Assembly (NCBI GenBank): GCA_009760855.2
Contig: WPIO01000177.1
Span: 312,001 to 376,000 of the forward strand
DNA: 64,000 nucleotides
Direction of reading: 5' to 3'
DNA from: Cristatella mucedo
Taxonomy: Eukaryota; Bryozoa; Phylactolaemata; Cristatellidae
Shown here: in pieces, positions 1 to 10,619 of the stretch
How positions within the stretch are numbered: position 1 is the first letter of the stretch
Layout: every line of letters starts with the position of its first letter
Program-made: the position numbers and the translations under genes
Notes under the pieces: model-generated
The model's database searches: none
What the model was told of the DNA's origin: nothing
The model's input: the letters and a program-made list of their open reading frames with translations, nothing else

Positions 1-91
1 AGTGTAATTGCTACCAGTGCTCTTGAATCGGATTTTCTGTGGCTTTCAGCACTGCCGTAGTTGTTTCACATAGCACTCATGAGCAACAGAA

Positions 92-495
92 TATCTCTAA
101 ACCTTAAATCCTTTGGAGACCGTGCATTTAGTTCATATGCTCCCAAAGCCTGGAACTCCCTCCCGACCTGCGTCAGAACATCCCCTGACCTGACCACATT
201 TAAAAGGAACTTAAAAACACACCTATAAAGGACAGCGTTTAGTGAGTCCCTGTGATTCGTCCTTGACGTGCTTATGCGTGCTGACACTGTGCATGCTGCC
301 ACTAACCACATTTGCATGCTGACCCTGTGCATGTCACCCCTAACCACATTATTCATTTCGTTTGTTTTTCAAGCATGATTTTACTTACCATTCAGTTGCA
401 TTTCACTTTACAGCAAATGCAAAGCGCCTAGAGAGAGATTGAGTTCTCCGAGGGCGCTTTATCAAGTGAATTATTATTATTATTATTATTATTGC
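92..495 (+). mobile_element. LINE-A (CR1/L2-like) copy, 3' end only
   Basis: This is the last part of a non-LTR retrotransposon: the end of ORF2 followed by the 3' untranslated region. The reading contains GDRAFSSYAPKAWNSLPT, the hallmark C-terminus of CR1/L2-type reverse-transcriptase proteins, then a stop. A noncoding stretch follows that ends in the conserved tail (AAAGCGCCTAGAGAGAGATT ... GGGCGCTTTATCAAG) and a TTA repeat at about 469-494. The same tail recurs many times in the window in both orientations. The copy is severely 5'-truncated and cannot be autonomous. Confidence 0.85.
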
Positions 496-796
496 TTTGC
501 TAGCAACCGGGTTCAAAAATTTTCAAAGAGCAGAGCTCCTTCCTCTCCAACTCTATCTAGTCTGATTCGAGCTGCTCGGCAATTTCGAGCGTGAACATTA
601 TGAACATCAGTGAATGCGACTCTGTGGGTAATGAACGAATACTTTGCCTGCTACGACGATGATCTTCATATACGTGAAGACTAGATGCGCAGCTTAGCTA
701 CAGAGCTCCACATGGAAGGATTGCAATAAAAAGATACATGCTCATTTGAATGGCTCACCTAATCGTGGTTTGATGCCTTGGTGCAGAACCGATGCT

Positions 797-905
797 TGTG
801 GTTCTAGCAATAATAGTAATAGTAATAATACATTTGCATAGCACCGTAATAAAACTAAATCCCTTTCCAAGTTCTTGTACAGAAAGCATGCCCATCGGTT
901 AATAG
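797..905 (-). mobile_element. Solo LINE/SINE 3' tail
   Basis: An AAT-rich run (about 811-832) is followed by a degenerate version of the shared tail: CATTTGCATAGCACC, then an ACTAAATCCCTTTCC block. This is the minus-strand orientation of the LINE-A/SINE-B 3' end. No coding part is attached. Confidence 0.5.
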
Positions 906-1009
906 AAATAACGTTCGATGTTCCAGCAGGCCTGAGCACACAAAGGACAATTCACACCGACCAATTCACAATTCGCAAGCAAATGCTGTGAGGAAGAGGG
1001 GCGATTTAG

Positions 1010-2000
1010 CTTCTTCATAAATGCTGTCCGGGCGCATCGTGGCACCAGTCGGAAGTGAGTTCCAGGTTTGGACTATACGAAATAAATGCCCGGTCTCTAA
1101 AGGATTTTAGCTTGGTTTGAGTCACACCTAAACGTTTGAGTCAGAAGAGTCGGTGGTACAATCCCTGGCCTTATTGGGAAGTAGTTCGGATAGGTTGGCT
1201 GGAGAAAGAGAGTGGAGGGACCTAAAAGTGAAGTGGCAAAACCTTGAAGTCGATGCGCTGCTTGATGGAAAGCCCGTATAGGTTAGCAACAAGTGGTATA
1301 ATGTGGCTAATGCGACGTTCACAACAGACAAGCCTAGCTGCAGAATTCTTCACCCAATGTAAGCACCTAATTGAACATGTCAGAAGACCTGAGAGTAGCA
1401 ATTTAAAGAAATCGAGACAGGATGCCACCAAGACATGGACGAACTTAAATATGGTATCTCGGCCTAAGCAGGCCCAAATATTTTGCGATGCTACAATTTT
1501 GAAAGATTACTTTTGAAAACTACACCGATATTTTGCACAGATGGAATACAAGATATATTCTGGCCGAGCTTGTATTGAGGGATAGTTTTTTCAATTTCTG
1601 AATAACTATGTTTGCCCACAACAACTAAGATGGTTTTATCGTCATTCAATTGCAGAAAGGTTGCTGCCATTCAAGCAGGAATGACAGCAATATATGCAGC
1701 AATGTACTTGAGAAAGTTAGACCTTGTGCAAGGCTGGGAGGGATCAAAGCATAAGTGCAGCTGTGCATCATCTGCATGAAAGTGAATGTCTAGATTGCGA
1801 ATTACATCGGCTAGAGGGAGAACATAAATTCTGAAAATAAATGGCCAAGCACAGTTGCTTTGAGTACCCCATACTTTAGAGGCTCATCAGATGACTGTTG
1901 ACCGTTAGCATCAATGCTCTGAAGTCTCCCACTGCAATAGAACAGCAAGGAGAAGCCCAGCTCAACGACCGAACGACCATCAATGACCTAAGCGTCCATG
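1010..2000 (-). mobile_element. LINE-A copy, decayed, RT domain to C-terminus
   Basis: Read on the minus strand this is a diverged copy of the LINE ORF2. Near 1770-1800 the reverse complement gives a FHADDAQLHL-like reading, matching the catalytic F/YADD box of reverse transcriptases. Towards lower coordinates it gives the ARLVCERR...HIIPLVANLYGLSIKQRIDFKVLPLHF region that precedes the family C-terminus. Many stops and frameshifts break it, and it has lost the clean 3' tail. It is older than the copies at 38.3 and 54.2 kb. Confidence 0.75.
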
Positions 2001-2036
2001 GCTAGGCCTGGGCTCACATGGTTCAGGCAATCCAGC

Positions 2037-2111
2037 ATGATGCACTGTACGATGTATGATGTGTATGATATATGTATGATATATGTATGATACTGTATGA
2101 TGCAGTGTACG
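2037..2111. repeat. Short tandem repeat based on GTATGATATAT
   Basis: Imperfect tandem copies of an 11-12 base unit (GTATGATATAT). The flanks, TGATGCACTGTACG and TGATGCAGTGTACG, are themselves near-identical direct repeats bracketing the array. Confidence 0.7.
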
Positions 2112-2368
2112 GCAGCTCACCGACTTGCTCTGCAGTAATCCGTGCTCTTCCTCTGACGTCTTCCTCCGAAGACCCAGCTAACGCCCCATTTTCTCAGCCA
2201 ATGCTCAGCCATGCTGACAGGTCTTTGTTAGTTTGGCAAATAGATGTAGCTGCTGTAGGTCCAGCAGATGGCAAATTGTACTTTGTTGCCCAAGACGATG
2301 CTGTATTCACCATAGCAACGATCTAGAGCCCAGGTGGTGCGAGAGTATCCTAAAAGGTATAAAACAAA

Positions 2369-2420
2369 GGTCAGCTAATTTGACAGCCTAATCTATGTAG
2401 CATCGCAAGAGCTTGACCTT
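2369..2420 (-). mobile_element. SINE-A 3' end fragment
   Basis: A degenerate match to the 3' end of the tRNA-derived SINE-A family, in minus orientation (TCAGCTAATTTGACAGCCTA ... TAGCATCGCAAGAGC). Compare the better copies at 5826, 24414 and 43588. Only about 50 bases remain. Confidence 0.4.
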
Positions 2421-2639
2421 TTACTTGTGTATAACCAACTCACCTAACTTTCTTCTACACCAATGATGGTTTTTATAATCTGCCAAGCTCCTAGTTGGAG
2501 GTGCTAGTTGGAGCTATGGTCATAAAAATGTTGCCTCTTGCAAGAATCGCTTTAGCAGCTTTCAAGCCGGGGGGGGGCGGCGCCTGCTTTCAGCCCCCAA
2601 TAAAGGATAGCCAGGACTCCAGGAATCGATCTGGCCGAT

Positions 2640-3120
2640 GTGGCTTAGTGAAAGCATGGGGTACCCCGGGTATTCATGCTTGGTTCACTTTCATTCACAT
2701 AATATATACTCCCCCCTTTAGCGGATGTAATCGCCAAGCACAACTTGGGCTTTTCTTTTGTGCAGATGACACACAGCTCGACTTTTACTTTATATAATTC
2801 ATTTGTATACAGTACACCTCAGACTCTCCCTGCTTTCCAGCACAACACACTCTCTCTCTCTCTCTCTCAGCTCTCTTGGTGCATGTATTGCTGACATTTG
2901 CCCTTGGATGGCTCTTTACTTTCTCAAATTTAGTGACGATAAACCAAATTATTATCTATTGGCAAACTTGGTTGCTCAGAAAGGGGAAAGTTTAATGCTC
3001 AAAATCGGCGCTGCGTAATTCATCTGTACGAAACCTAGGTGTACTGTTCCAAAGAGACCTTTAACTAGACGACCGCATCCGCTCCACAGTCAAGTCTGCC
3101 TACTCTAATCTCATCATTTA
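2640..3120 (+). mobile_element. LINE-A copy, RT-domain fragment
   Basis: Plus-strand fragment of the reverse-transcriptase region. A GVP-G box (here decayed) lies near 2655-2690 and FADDTQLDFYF lies at about 2758-2795, followed by the WMALYFLKFSDDKPN stretch typical of the palm region after the catalytic box. A (CT)n run at 2846-2867 sits inside it. The 3' end is missing, and stops interrupt the frame. Confidence 0.7.
2846..2867. repeat. (CT)n microsatellite inside a LINE
   Basis: About 11 CT units, located where other LINE copies carry a CTCTCAACTCCC-type sequence. The array probably grew from that seed after insertion. Confidence 0.8.
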
Positions 3121-3124
3121 CTAG

Positions 3125-3151
3125 CTAACTGATTTAACAGCCTCTTTTGTG
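3125..3151 (-). mobile_element. SINE-A, left part of a copy split by a LINE
   Basis: AACTGATTTAACAGCCTCTT is the SINE-A 3' end in minus orientation. It stops abruptly at the LINE tail starting about 3155. The sequence that should follow in an intact SINE (GAGCCTTTACGGCTATC) resumes at about 4068, beyond the LINE. Confidence 0.7.
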
Positions 3152-3154
3152 TAA

Positions 3155-4056
3155 CAATAATAATAATGATAATAATGCACTTGATAAAGCGCCCTCAGAA
3201 AACTCAATCCCTCTCTAGGCACTTTACATTTGCTGCAAAAGGAAATGCTATTGAATGTTGAGTGGTATCAGGCTTGATAAACATGAATAACATGGTTAGG
3301 GGTGACATACACAGGGTCAGCATGCAAATGCGGTTAGTGGCAGCATGCACAGTGTCAGTGCGCATAAGCACATGAAGGATGAATCACAGGGACCCACTAA
3401 ATGCTGTCCTAAATAGGTGTGTTTCAAGTTCTTTTTAAATGTGGTCAAGTCAGGGGATGTTGTGACGCAAGTCGGGAGAGAGTTCCAGGCTTTGGGAGCA
3501 TCTGAACTAAATGCACGGTCTCCAGGGGATTTGAGGTTTGTACGCGGTATTGGTAGACTGTTGGATTCCGAAAAGCAAGTGGAACGATGCTTGGCCTGTT
3601 GGGGGAGTAGATCTGAGAGATAGGTTGGAGCCAAAGAATGAAGTGACCTAAAAGTGAGCGACAAAACCTTGAAGTCGATCCATTGCTTGACTGGTAGTCA
3701 GTGCAGGTCGGCAAGAAGTGGTGTAATGTGGCAACTGCAACGCTCACGACAGACAAGCCTAGCTGCGTAGTTTTGCACCAGCTGCAATGGCCTGATCGCA
3801 CATGCCGGAAGGCCAGTAAGCAGTGAGTTGCAGAAGTCGAGACGGGATGTCACGAATGTATGGACCAACTTGGACGTGGTATCCTTATCTAAACCAGCCC
3901 GAATTTTAGCATGTTTGTTATGAAGCTGAAAGTAGGCAGACTTGATTGTGGAGCTGATATGGTCGTCTAACGAGAGGTCGCTTTGGAACATGACACCTAG
4001 ATTTCGAGCTGATTCAACAGGAGATATGCTGGCAGAGCCAATTTTGAGCATCAGCC
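3155..4056 (-). mobile_element. LINE-A copy inserted into a SINE
   Basis: From low to high coordinates: AAT-repeat tail, conserved 3' tail (GCACTTGATAAAGCGCCCTC), 3' untranslated region, then the C-terminal half of ORF2 on the minus strand. Readings in two frames cover MFQSDLSLDDHISSTIKSAY, LVHTFVTSRLDFCNSLLTG, CHITPLLADLH and KAWNSLPTCVTTS. At least one frameshift separates the parts, so it is a dead copy. The 5' truncation lies at the GCTCAAAATTGGC site. The short sequence TAAC flanks it on both sides (3152-3155 and 4058-4061), a plausible target-site duplication. Confidence 0.85.
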
Positions 4057-4057
4057 T

Positions 4058-4115
4058 TAACGACAGATGAGCCTTTACGGCTATCACTACCGTTCTGTAT
4101 ATTTGTTGTGAATAT
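4058..4115 (-). mobile_element. SINE-A, right part of the split copy
   Basis: TAACGACAGATGAGCCTTTA followed by CGGCTATCACTACCG matches the body of SINE-A in minus orientation and continues the piece at 3125-3151. The tRNA-like head is not recognisable further right. Confidence 0.6.
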
Positions 4116-4139
4116 TGCAATCGCTTCATTACATCAGTT

Positions 4140-4500
4140 CTCACCTTTGACCTGCACTGGCTCTCAATCAAGCAGCTCATCGACTTCAAAGTTCTGTCAG
4201 TCACTTTAAGGAATATCCATTCTCTTTCTCCGGCATACCTATCCAAGTCCTTCTTAATCAGGCTTCGAATCATACCTCCTTCTCTTCTGACTCAAGTGGG
4301 TTAGGTGTGCCTCTAACCGACCTCAAATCATGTGCAGGCGAGGCGGCACGACATTTCTAGACTTGGCGACAATTAAAATAACTGCTGGGTGTTGACGAGG
4401 TGCATGTCACATCTAACCACTTGAAACGGTTCCTTTCCAGCCAATGTGATGTACCCAGAAAAAGATTAAATTCTCTAAGGGTGCTACACGTAAGTCTTAC
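4140..4500 (+). mobile_element. LINE fragment, ORF2 C-terminus and tail
   Basis: Plus-strand reading related to DLHWLSIKQLIDFKVLSVTL, then a decayed SLSPAYLS region and a 3' tail near 4450-4490 (AGAAAAAGATTAAATTCTCT ... GGGTGCTACACG). It is diverged from the LINE-A consensus and carries an internal deletion that removes the KAWNSLP region. Confidence 0.6.
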
Positions 4501-4514
4501 TGTTACAATTGCAA

Positions 4515-4562
4515 GTAAGATCCGAACACCTTACCACTGAGCTAAGACCCAGAGCTAAGCCA
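4515..4562 (-). mobile_element. tRNA-like SINE head fragment
   Basis: CCGAACACCTTACCACTGAG followed by CTAAGACCC closely resembles the head of the SINE at 44084-44205 (AACAACTTAACTCTGAGCTA then AGACCC). In the minus orientation it covers the region of an RNA polymerase III A box. Confidence 0.4.
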
Positions 4563-4564
4563 GG

Positions 4565-5625
4565 CTACAGCTGCGCTTCATTTTTCAGTCGTACTCGACC
4601 TACCAAAAAAGTCGCAGTGGCGGCAATGCAGGAGCAGCAGCTGCCGGGGGGGGGGCAGCAACGGCTGGAAAGTTTTGACTTTCGCCTCAATGCTCAATGG
4701 TGCTCTGTGGGGTCGATCTGTGGCGTCGATGGGGTCGATCTGTGGGGTCGATTCTTTGCCCCAATCGAATGGCAATCGTGGGCCCGGCACGACGAGCTTG
4801 CCGGGCACGACAGAATGGGCAAATCTTTGCTCTTCCTTTGCTTGCGACAAATGCAGGCTCGGTCGCTTCAATTCACATGTTGGAGTCTTTCCGAAGAAGA
4901 AGCCGTGGGCTCGCTGTAAGGCCTCCTTGATATGACAAGCCCCGGCGGGTGGTGCATCGCTCCGCCGATAGATGAGCTGCTGCTGCCCCGGCTCTCAGTA
5001 GACAAATGAGTCTTCTACGGCATCTTCATTGTCACGTAAGCAGACAGGCTACTGGCAGCATCTTAGGCCGTTCGGTGGGAACAATCGTGCTGCTTGCCCA
5101 GGCTCGTTGGTTGATCAGGGGGCAGCAGCGGTCGTGTCAACCTGTCTCTTGACATGCCTAAAATCTTGGCTAAGCAGTCCATTTAGACAGGGCTCGAAGG
5201 CAAAGGCTCGGATGCCACCGCAAGAATGTGCGCCGGCTTATCATGAGCCGGTGGGTGAAAGAGAAGATGCCATCCGGCAAATAGCTGAGATGACAGATCA
5301 GTAGTTCGGGCTTTTGTGCATCCTTCGTTTGCTGCTCATTAGCAGACAAAAAAGATGAGGCTATGATGCCAGGCTGAGCTGCTGGCTCAAGCACTCATGT
5401 TTGGCCATTCGATGCTGGCCTATCGCACAGGCATGCCGAGGGAGCAGCCGAAGTGGTTGCTGCGGCAGCCTAATGCTTACTGCCAATAGGAAGGGTGTAC
5501 CACCTGTGTGCCTGGTGAGCACCTTTCCTACTTGCCTCACGGATAATTCAAAGGACGGCAGCTGCTGCTGCCCTTTGCCATATCGGCAAGACTGCAAAAA
5601 GGCAACCAGCTAGCAATTGTCAAGC
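4565..5625. other. No recognisable gene; short 22-base duplication
   Basis: No supportable gene. At about 4708-4751 a 22-base unit (GGTCGATCTGTGG core) is repeated twice in tandem. The overlapping open frames of 70-136 codons here lie on both strands in the same place and have no family resemblance, so I treat them as chance. Confidence 0.5.
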
Positions 5626-5631
5626 ATCAAA

Positions 5632-5662
5632 TGGCGATTATTATTATTGTTATTATTATTGG
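5632..5662. repeat. (ATT)n microsatellite
   Basis: A short ATT array with one G interruption. It may be the remnant of a retroelement tail, but no adjoining tail motif is visible. Confidence 0.6.
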
Positions 5663-5825
5663 AGCTGGAGCAGATACCTACGACGTGGGTGAATGACTTT
5701 TGGAGTCTGTCTGCACAAAATGGCTTCACCGAAACATTGCTTCTGAGCTCCGTAGAGCAGAGTTGTAGCTATAATCTCACCCACGTGTTACTTCTTTGCA
5801 CCCAGAAGAAGCTGCCTATAAAAAA

Positions 5826-5962
5826 GCTGATTTAACAGCCTCTTTTGTATAGCGACACAAGAGCATTGACGGCTATCCCCACCGCTTGCAGTGATCGCCT
5901 ACCGCAGGATTCGAACCCCAAAAAAAAGCAGCCACCTTACCTAGTGTGCCATTACGGCTCAC
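5826..5962 (-). mobile_element. SINE-A, near full length
   Basis: tRNA-derived SINE in minus orientation. Left to right: 3' end (AGCTGATTTAACAGCCTCTT), body (GACGGCTATCCCCACCGCTT), a B-box-like CAGGATTCGAACCCC and the head ACCTAGTGTGCCATTACGGC. An A run replaces part of the segment between the B box and the head. The B box fits the RNA polymerase III consensus GWTCRANNC on the minus strand. Confidence 0.8.
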
Positions 5963-6499
5963 CAATGCTACGACCAGTCGACCTGCGACCCCATTTTCTG
6001 CAGCTCGGAATACCCCCCCCCCCTTTCCCAACGTCCCTGTGTACACTAGCAAGGTACGGACAAGTCCATATTTTTATTTCTCTAATGCAATCTTTAGCAA
6101 CACATTTACTATGCCACCCTAGTTACTGCTACTGCTATTACTGCCCCTGCTGCTATGTGGGCTTTAAATATGAAGGCAGTAATGATTACAAGAACAACAG
6201 CTCGTCTGCAGTGCTCTCTAAACGTACTATATCTCTATTCGGGAGATTTACAACTCAATGAGAACCAGCTCAGTGAGAATTTGCTGCAAGAGAATCGGAA
6301 TCTAAGGGTTATTGACTCACAAGGCATCAAGCAGTCAAAAGCAAACAAGTATCATGCTTCGGCTAGCATGCTCAAGATAACAAGAAGACACTTACGGCTA
6401 CCTGTTGCTAAGGACTTGGGCTACGGAATGTGTGCTGAATCATGCACTCGTAAACATGCAAAGCACACCCGGAACAAAAAAGACCAGTTCACTGGGGGC

Positions 6500-7430
6500 A
6501 AAGGCAAAGCTGACTCCAACAGATAAGTCTTCAGTTGAGACTGAAGACTGTGAGGTCGATACCGGTAGTGACTGCATTCGGAAGCAAGTTCTAGACTTTG
6601 GTGAATATGAGCTCAAGGCTCGATCGCCAAAAGATTTCAATTTAGTTCACAGGAAGTCGAGATCACTAGTTGCTGAGGAGCAGATGGCTCGAGAGCACGT
6701 GACTGGAGCAGCCAAGACGTTGGATAGATATGCTGGTGAAAGCGAGAGTAAAGTGACCTGTAAGCGAGACGAAGGACCTTGGAAGTCGATTCGACGCTTG
6801 ATAGGAAGCCAGCAAAGCTCAGGTGAAAGAATGGTGATGCTGCAGCAAAAAACACACCAAACCAGCCACTGAGTTGTACACCATTTGCAGACGATTAAGA
6901 GCATAGGTCGGGCATCCTGAATAAAGGAAATCACCGTAATCTAGAAGCGATGTGACACATGCGTGAACTAGTCTAGCTGTCGTACTCTTATCTATGCAGG
7001 CCCTGGATTTGGCAACGACTGCCTTAGCTGAAAGTAAGTTGACTTACTTGACAGTGGAACAATGTGCTCATCCGGTGGGAAATCTGGTTTTGGATTACTG
7101 GGCCTGCATTGCAGGCACATCTATCAAATAATCAACCCAACAAATAGGGTGATGCTGGCTGAACCAATCTTAAGTGTTAGGTCTTCTAACTTTTGGGTGA
7201 CAATAAGTTTGACGATAGCTATTAGGTTGATTCTATCATCGTTATACCTCGGGAAGTTAATAGCCATTCGCATGCGAATGTCGTTGATGCAGTCAGTAAG
7301 AGAATCAAGTGAGTCGTATGAAGACGAGGCTTAGAATGGTCGAAGGATTGGTAGGGCTGAACGTCGTTAGCGTAGAAAGAATTGTATTTGGCGATGACAT
7401 TGATCATAGGGAAAAGGGCCCTAAGACTGA
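6500..7430 (-). mobile_element. LINE-B copy (second, diverged subfamily)
   Basis: Minus-strand reading with LCWLPIKRRIDFQGPSSRL followed by SLSPAYLSNVLAAP. This is the same domain order as LINE-A (HWLPVKQWIDFKVLSLTFRS ... LAPAYLSDLL) but with consistently different residues. It runs into a more degraded upstream part to about 7430. It is related to the copy at 36280-37480. Stops and frameshifts are frequent and no 3' tail is attached. Confidence 0.65.
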
Positions 7431-7439
7431 ACTTAAAGG

Positions 7440-7960
7440 TACATCTTACTTGATGGCTCCTAGGATGACCGACAGATGCTTACATCTATCCTCTGCCATC
7501 TCTCAGTTCTAGGCTTTGTGAACACAAGAACTAAAGGCGCTGTCTCCAAAGAATTTGAGGCTCATACGAGGATAGCTACACAGTTGAAGTTGGAAAAGCT
7601 GGTAGTGCTATGCCCAGCCTGATGGGCGGTCAGGTATGATAGGTAGGCGAGCCAGATAATGAAAAAAGATAAATGTCAGTAACAGAACCTTTTAATCGAT
7701 GCACTACTTGACTGGGAGCCAGTTAAAGTCGGCAGGAAGCGGTTTGAAGTGGCAACTGCACCACTCACCACAGACAAGCCTAGCTGCTGAGTTTTGCACT
7801 AGCTGTAAGTGCCTGATTGCACATGCCGGTTGCACAGTAAGCTGTGAGTTACAGAAGTCAAGATGGCATGTCACAAATGCATGGACTCATTTGTATCTAG
7901 TATCCAAGCAAACCCGAACTGTAGCAATGTTCTTTAGCTGAAAGTTACTACAAAATTCTC
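7440..7960 (-). mobile_element. LINE-A copy, internal ORF2 fragment
   Basis: In minus orientation this matches the ORF2 C-terminal half. It contains the reverse complements of the CACATGCCGG...AGCTGTGAGTTACAGAAGTC region and of CGATGCACTACTTGACTGGG, both seen in the better copies at 3.7 and 38.8 kb. It is decayed by many substitutions, and the 3' untranslated region and tail are absent. Confidence 0.7.
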
Positions 7961-8159
7961 TTGATCTACTGTGGGCGTTTTAGCGAGTGGCCTGACAATT
8001 GTTGTCGTCAGAGGTGAAGGGACTTCATTGTCAGCCAGGGACATATTTACAATATTTATTATGCTGGGCAGCAATAGGTCCGTGCAGACATAAGGAGAAT
8101 TACTGGTACGGAATTTTGAGAAATAATGCTCTTTGTAACCGGCTAGACAAATCTAGTGA

Positions 8160-8230
8160 GAATTCAGTAAACATTCAGTAAACATTCAGTAAAAAAAAAA
8201 AAAAAATTCAGTAAGCAAATCCAGTAAAGA
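8160..8230. repeat. CATTCAGTAAA repeats with an A run
   Basis: Tandem units of CATTCAGTAAA, then an uninterrupted A run (about 8190-8205), then two further CAGTAA-containing units. Confidence 0.6.
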
Positions 8231-8239
8231 GAGGCATGT

Positions 8240-9550
8240 ATAAGGCAAGAGACGAATAGCGAGGCATGATGATGGCAACTACACTCGGTAGACTACTCTT
8301 TGTCCTGGTGGGTAGATTCTCCTTTGCATCTTCGGCACTTCCTACTTGTACTGGTTCAGCAGTCCGCTTTTGTTATCAAGTCTAACCAATATTTGCCACC
8401 TTCAAGGACAGCTTGGGTCACAAAACTATCCCATAATTTATTAATTATATAAATTATAAAATATAAATTATATAATTTGCCAGTAGTTTTTATTCAAGTC
8501 TGAAATCCTTCAAAGCCGTTGCATGACGACCTTCTGGTTCGGAGCTGGATGGCAGTGAGTGCCAAGAATGTTGTATCGTTGCGGCTGGACAAACTGAGAA
8601 GGCTACAACGAAGGACTCGGCCCTCGATTCGAGCACTCACAAATGCTGCTCGCTAGCGAGTTACTTTCCCAATCAGCAACAAGCGTTGGACTATGCAGCC
8701 ACTACCAGTGCATGCACGTACTCTTGCACCAATGCATCAGTGCCTGTCTAGCCACTTTATACCTTATGTGGTATGGTTTTACAGCAGCCATTGTCAGTCA
8801 CGGACCCTGGCAAACCCATATTTCTAGTCACAGTCGGTATGTTTTGGAAAGTTGAATGTGATGAAGCCTGGTGGCATCTGTGCAGTCTGCCATTCGGGGA
8901 GGCAGTGAAGGTCGTCTAGCTTTGGATATCTCCTATAGTCGAAATTGTAAAAATCCTAGATGCAACTACGGTTCCCCTGCGGTTAGTTATCCTGGTGGCC
9001 TGACAGTCTCTATGGCGATTACGGTCGCATGCAAGTTTGCTGCTCCTTCGAGCTCATTCCGATGGCACCAACAGCTAGCGGCACGAGACTGGCACGTCAC
9101 GTGGCACACCGCTGGCATTGCATGCGCCTCCTGCAGGCATCGCTGTGCTCTCTTGCCTTTTCAAATGGGCCTGCTTCTCTAAATGATGCTAGCCCAGTGC
9201 CTGCTTGCCTGTCCATAGCTCACCTCCAAAAACAATCCTATTAGCCCAGTGGCATGACTCTTTGACGGCCTAAACTATTAGACAGCAAGTCACTTGGCAG
9301 CATACAGGTGATCGGTTGATCCGAGAATTCAGTCTTGGACTCACTGCTGTCAAAAACAGGAAAGCTGCAATGCTGCTGCAATGCTGCTCGTGTGAGAGAA
9401 GAGCCGCAAGCGAGACCTTTGCAACCGGAACAGTTGGGCGGTGGCGATGGCACTCGGTGCACAATGGTACGACAGTCGGCACTCTCTCATCAGCTAAGGA
9501 GATTTATTGGGTCACACTGGGTGCAAGCTGTGGAGCTAACAGCCGACTTG
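8240..9550. other. No gene recognised
   Basis: An AT-rich patch (about 8436-8480) made of AATTATATAA-type words, then mixed sequence. Open frames here reach about 100 codons on both strands without recognisable motifs. Confidence 0.4.
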
Positions 9551-9556
9551 GGTGGC

Positions 9557-9595
9557 GTTTAGTTTGTTGCCGAACATTTCGGCAACAAACTAAAC
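9557..9595. repeat. Perfect 18-bp inverted repeat (hairpin)
   Basis: Arms 9557-9574 (GTTTAGTTTGTTGCCGAA) and 9578-9595 are exact reverse complements separated by the 3-base loop CAT. A partial direct copy of the second arm, ATTTCGGCAACA, follows at 9596-9607. No gene is adjacent, so a transcription-terminator role cannot be argued. Confidence 0.9.
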
Positions 9596-10077
9596 ATTTC
9601 GGCAACAGCATCTCATCTTGCTCATCTTGAGTGGTGCACGCTGTCACTGCTATCATGTCAGAAGCAGCTCTCTGTGGCAGAAAATTCATTTGAATTCATT
9701 GATTAACTTCATCTTCGGAAAATTCTGCATCCAATTATGAGGTTGCCATGAAATGGCAGCATAGAATTCCTACGCACTTGAGCTCGTGCGCGAGCACACG
9801 CTCACCTGTATGGGTAACTTGCACAAGCATAGCAATGCATTGGCGACTGTCCAAGCAGTGCCCAAGTATCCACAGCAATGCAGTTCACGAAACCGATTCA
9901 GGGTAACTTGAACTCTGTACCGTAAAGAACTCAACCTTCTATGCACCTACAGATAGGCTTGCCATGTCAGACCTTTGATCGAATCCTTAGTCAGAAATCT
10001 ATTTAATCATGGCCATGTCCCTGGATGCGCACATACAGATATATACACACACCTTGTTTGTGGTCACACACGAGCAC

Positions 10078-10131
<54 letters not shown>

Positions 10132-10260
10132 TGCATGCTTTCGTGCGTGCATGCGTATGTGTGTTTGTGTGTGTGCATGCGTGTGGATGGATGGGTGTGT
10201 CTGTGGGTGGGTGGGTGTGTGTGGGTGGGTGGGTGGGTGCGTGGTTGGGTGTGTCTGCAT
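10078..10260. repeat. (GT)n microsatellite with GGGT-rich flank
   Basis: A nearly uninterrupted GT array (about 10080-10127) grades into GTGCATGC words and then GGGTGGGTGG repeats (about 10195-10250). The open frames here encode only Cys-Val or Thr-His repeats and are not genes. Confidence 0.95.
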
Positions 10261-10504
10261 AATCATTTTTAGATTAAAGATCAGCTGATCCAGCAGCAGC
10301 CTCATTTATGTACCGGTAGAAGAGCCATAGTCGCTATCAGCCCACTTGCAGTGGACTAGCAGGGATAGAGTGCAATCGACAAAGCCCAAATCTGATTGAT
10401 AACAGTAGAAAGAGCTCGCTAGTGCTCAGGAAGTAGCTACTTCCAACTAGTAGTACTTACAGTACAGTAGCTCTGACAGTACAGCTATACAGCTATATCT
10501 GTAG

Positions 10505-10615
<111 letters not shown>

Positions 10616-10619
10616 GATA

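Noticed and set aside
9557-9607. Bacterial-type transcription terminator
   Set aside because: The window is animal nuclear DNA, there is no adjacent gene and no T run after the hairpin.
10003-10305. Open frames of Cys-Val or Thr-His repeats on both strands
   Set aside because: They are readings of a (GT)n microsatellite; all frames are open because the repeat contains no stop.
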